Positions 62,427-64,000 of a stretch of DNA of 64,000 nt are shown in pieces. Below the pieces are notes generated by a model, which was not told where the DNA came from, ran no database searches, and saw only the letters and a list, made by a program, of their open reading frames with translations. Numbering within the stretch: the stretch's first letter is position 1; each line of letters opens with the position of its first letter. This DNA comes from Catenovulum sp. 2E275 (GTDB lineage: Bacteria > Pseudomonadota > Gammaproteobacteria > Enterobacterales > Alteromonadaceae). The position numbers were made by a program, and so were the translations under genes. Where the stretch lies: assembly GCF_025515275.1 (NCBI RefSeq), contig NZ_JAOPFU010000001.1, positions 62,001 to 126,000 of the forward strand. Direction: 5' to 3'.

Positions 62427-63134
62427 ATGCAAGCCATTATTGTTGAAGACAGCCGCCTTGCGCGACTTGAACTCAAAGAGCAATTAAAACAATTTAAAAA
62501 TATTGAAGTGATCGCTGAAGCTGAAAACGGTGTGCAAGGTGTCGAGTTAATCGAGCAATATCACCCAGACATCATATTTCTCGACATAGATATGCCAGAA
62601 ATGAATGGTTTTGAAATGCTGGAACAACTCACCTATGTACCGACGATTATTTTTACCACGGCCTATGACGAATACGCGATTAAATCTTTTGAAGTGAATG
62701 CACTCGATTATTTACTCAAACCTATTACCTTGCCACGCTTAACCAGCGCAGTACAGAAAGCGTATACGTTACATCACAAACCTATTGTCGAAGATAAACT
62801 TCACAGCGATAGCCGTTTTTTTGTTAAAGAAGGTGAGCGATGTTGGTTAGTTAAATTACAACAAGTACAACTATTTGAATCCATAGGTAATTACACTCGA
62901 CTGTACTTCGACCAGCACAAGCCAATGATTTATAAATCGTTAAGTCAAGTTGAAAAACGCTTACCTGAACAGCTCTTTTTTCGAGCCAACCGTGGTGAAT
63001 TGATTAACATGCAGTATATTACTGACGTAGAAATAACACTCAATGGCAACCTGCTAATTCACTTACAAAACGGCAAAATAGTCGAACTATCGCGCAGACA
63101 AGCAACCTTATTTAAAAAGCAGATGTCATTGTAA
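62427..63134 (+). CDS. LytTR-family response regulator
   Basis: The 235-residue regulator has a receiver domain with phospho-acceptor D53 in IIFLDIDMPEMNGF, TTAY and LLKP, then a LytTR domain (about 130-235; FESIGNYTRLYF and FFRANRGELINMQYI). AAAGGA precedes the ATG, 13 bases after the kinase stop. It completes the hydrolase-kinase-regulator operon. It has no identified target site. Confidence 0.92.
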   Translation: MQAIIVEDSRLARLELKEQLKQFKNIEVIAEAENGVQGVELIEQYHPDIIFLDIDMPEMNGFEMLEQLTYVPTIIFTTAYDEYAIKSFEVNALDYLLKPITLPRLTSAVQKAYTLHHKPIVEDKLHSDSRFFVKEGERCWLVKLQQVQLFESIGNYTRLYFDQHKPMIYKSLSQVEKRLPEQLFFRANRGELINMQYITDVEITLNGNLLIHLQNGKIVELSRRQATLFKKQMSL

Positions 63135-63245
63135 GTTAATTAAGTATATTCGTACGCCACTTTCATGCTTAAAATTATTCAAATTCATGCGATAAAAAGC
63201 GGCCTACATAGTTTTACAATTTAAATGATTAAACTAATTTTCCGT

Positions 63246-64000
63246 TTATTTACCCGCCTTTTTCGCGACTCTGCGCTCAATTAACGTATAAAACAAAGGT
63301 ACAAATAAAATGGTTAAGCCGGTTGCGGTGACCATGCCGCCAATCACGCTGATGCCTATTGCATTTTGACTGGCTGCGCCTGCCCCACTTGAAAGCGCTA
63401 ATGGTAATACCCCCATAGTAAACGCCAGTGAGGTCATAATGATCGGGCGGAATCTTTGTTTAGCTGCAAGGCCAATGGCTTCTGATAATTTATGCTGACC
63501 AGATTCGACCTGAGATTTGGCAAATTCAACAATTAAAATGGCGTTTTTCGCCGCTAACCCAACTGTGGTTAATAGCGCAACTTGCAGGTAAACATCGTTC
63601 GATAAATTAAATAACCAAGCGGCGGTAATTGCACCTAAAATACCCAGCGGAATAATTAATATCACTGAGAATGGTACACGCCAGCTTTCATATAATGCGG
63701 CGAGCGATAAAAACACCATTAAAATAGATAACAAATATAAAATAACGGCCTGACTACCAGTTTGTTTTTCTTCATACGAAATACCGTACCACTCCACTCT
63801 GTATTCGCCATCTAACTGAGTCACCAACTGTTCAATTTCAGCCATTGCTTCGCCAGAGCTAACCCCTGCGGCTGGCGCACCTAAAAAGTTTATCGATGGA
63901 TTACCGTTAAAACGTTCAAGTTTGGGCGATCCCATTTGCCATTCAGGTGTTGAAAATGCATCAAACGAGACCATTTGCCCTTGCTGGTTACGCACATACC
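63246..64000 (-). CDS. RND (AcrB/HAE1) efflux permease, C-terminal part (cut by window edge)
   Basis: About 251 C-terminal residues of an inner-membrane RND pump are visible; the frame is open to the window edge (Y-V-R-N-Q-Q-G precedes a false GTG start at 63995). The porter domain end holds ...YGISYEEKQTGSQA, then transmembrane helices 8-12 with ALYESWRVPFSVILIIPLG, VGLAAKNAILIVEFA, and AKQRFRPIIMTSLAF, typical of AcrB/MexB drug pumps (HAE1). Membrane-fusion and outer-membrane partners would lie outside. Probable role: multidrug or small-molecule export with an outer-membrane factor. Confidence 0.92.
   Translation of the reverse strand, partial: YVRNQQGQMVSFDAFSTPEWQMGSPKLERFNGNPSINFLGAPAAGVSSGEAMAEIEQLVTQLDGEYRVEWYGISYEEKQTGSQAVILYLLSILMVFLSLAALYESWRVPFSVILIIPLGILGAITAAWLFNLSNDVYLQVALLTTVGLAAKNAILIVEFAKSQVESGQHKLSEAIGLAAKQRFRPIIMTSLAFTMGVLPLALSSGAGAASQNAIGISVIGGMVTATGLTILFVPLFYTLIERRVAKKAGK

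Noticed and set aside
1-64000. CRISPR arrays, tRNA/rRNA genes, prophage or complete insertion sequences
   Set aside because: No regularly spaced repeats, cloverleaf-forming segments, phage structural genes or transposase genes were seen.

Overview
The window is low-GC chromosomal DNA from a marine-type gammaproteobacterium. Its four TonB-dependent receptors (TBDRs), repeated flavin-dependent halogenases, dense lipoprotein glycoside hydrolases, and a gammaproteobacterial RpoH and Hpf point to Alteromonadales. A Catenovulum-like Alteromonadaceae member is my best guess. This rests on gene content only, without a database search.

Layout. (1) 1-2863: the end of one TBDR gene, an MFS transporter and a periplasmic solute-binding-like protein. 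(2) 3260-13318, plus strand: a large TBDR, an intact flavin halogenase, a degenerate halogenase-like protein, a second intact halogenase and a GH97 alpha-glycosidase. (3) 13374-15231: a LytTR response regulator and LytS-type kinase. (4) 15290-21436, minus strand: GH3, GH16 and a TBDR, which together look like a mixed-linkage or laminarin-type beta-glucan locus. (5) 21685-27635: a carboxylesterase whose signal peptide is frameshifted, a third intact halogenase and a TBDR. (6) 27955-46409: a xylan locus with GH62, GH43, an ExoP-like binding protein, a DUF6445-type protein, GH51, two GH30 proteins, GH10, a double-CBM lipoprotein, a SIAE/acetylxylan-esterase-type enzyme, GH115, a sugar acetyltransferase and a cytoplasmic GH43. 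(7) 46860-49398: a Nudix/NrtR-type regulator, an RpiB/DhuI-like isomerase and a KDG kinase. (8) 49704-51670: hpf, rpoH behind a perfect CIRCE element, and a YkgJ-like protein. (9) 51810-51991: a MITE-like element with a 6-bp target duplication. (10) 52052-56481: a molybdenum hydroxylase operon (two subunits, XdhC, MocA-like). (11) 56595-59282: an AraC regulator, a cupin and an alcohol dehydrogenase broken by one stop codon. (12) 59364-64000: YbjQ, an alpha/beta hydrolase with a second LytS/LytTR pair, and the end of an RND pump.

How the parts fit. Outer-membrane lipoproteins and secreted enzymes would cut arabinoglucuronoxylan (GH10, GH30), strip arabinose (GH51, GH62, GH43), 4-O-methylglucuronate (GH115) and acetyl groups (SGNH esterase). 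TBDRs would import the fragments, and the signal-less GH43 would finish xylo-oligosaccharides inside the cell. The KDG kinase and DhuI-like isomerase suggest uronate handling next to the xylan genes. A near-identical 14-base box (ATAGTCAAATAAAC) lies upstream of the TBDR at 3260, of the CBM lipoprotein and of the intracellular xylosidase. It suggests that regions 2 and 6 share a regulator, possibly the NrtR-like protein.

I found no rRNA, tRNA, CRISPR array or complete insertion sequence.
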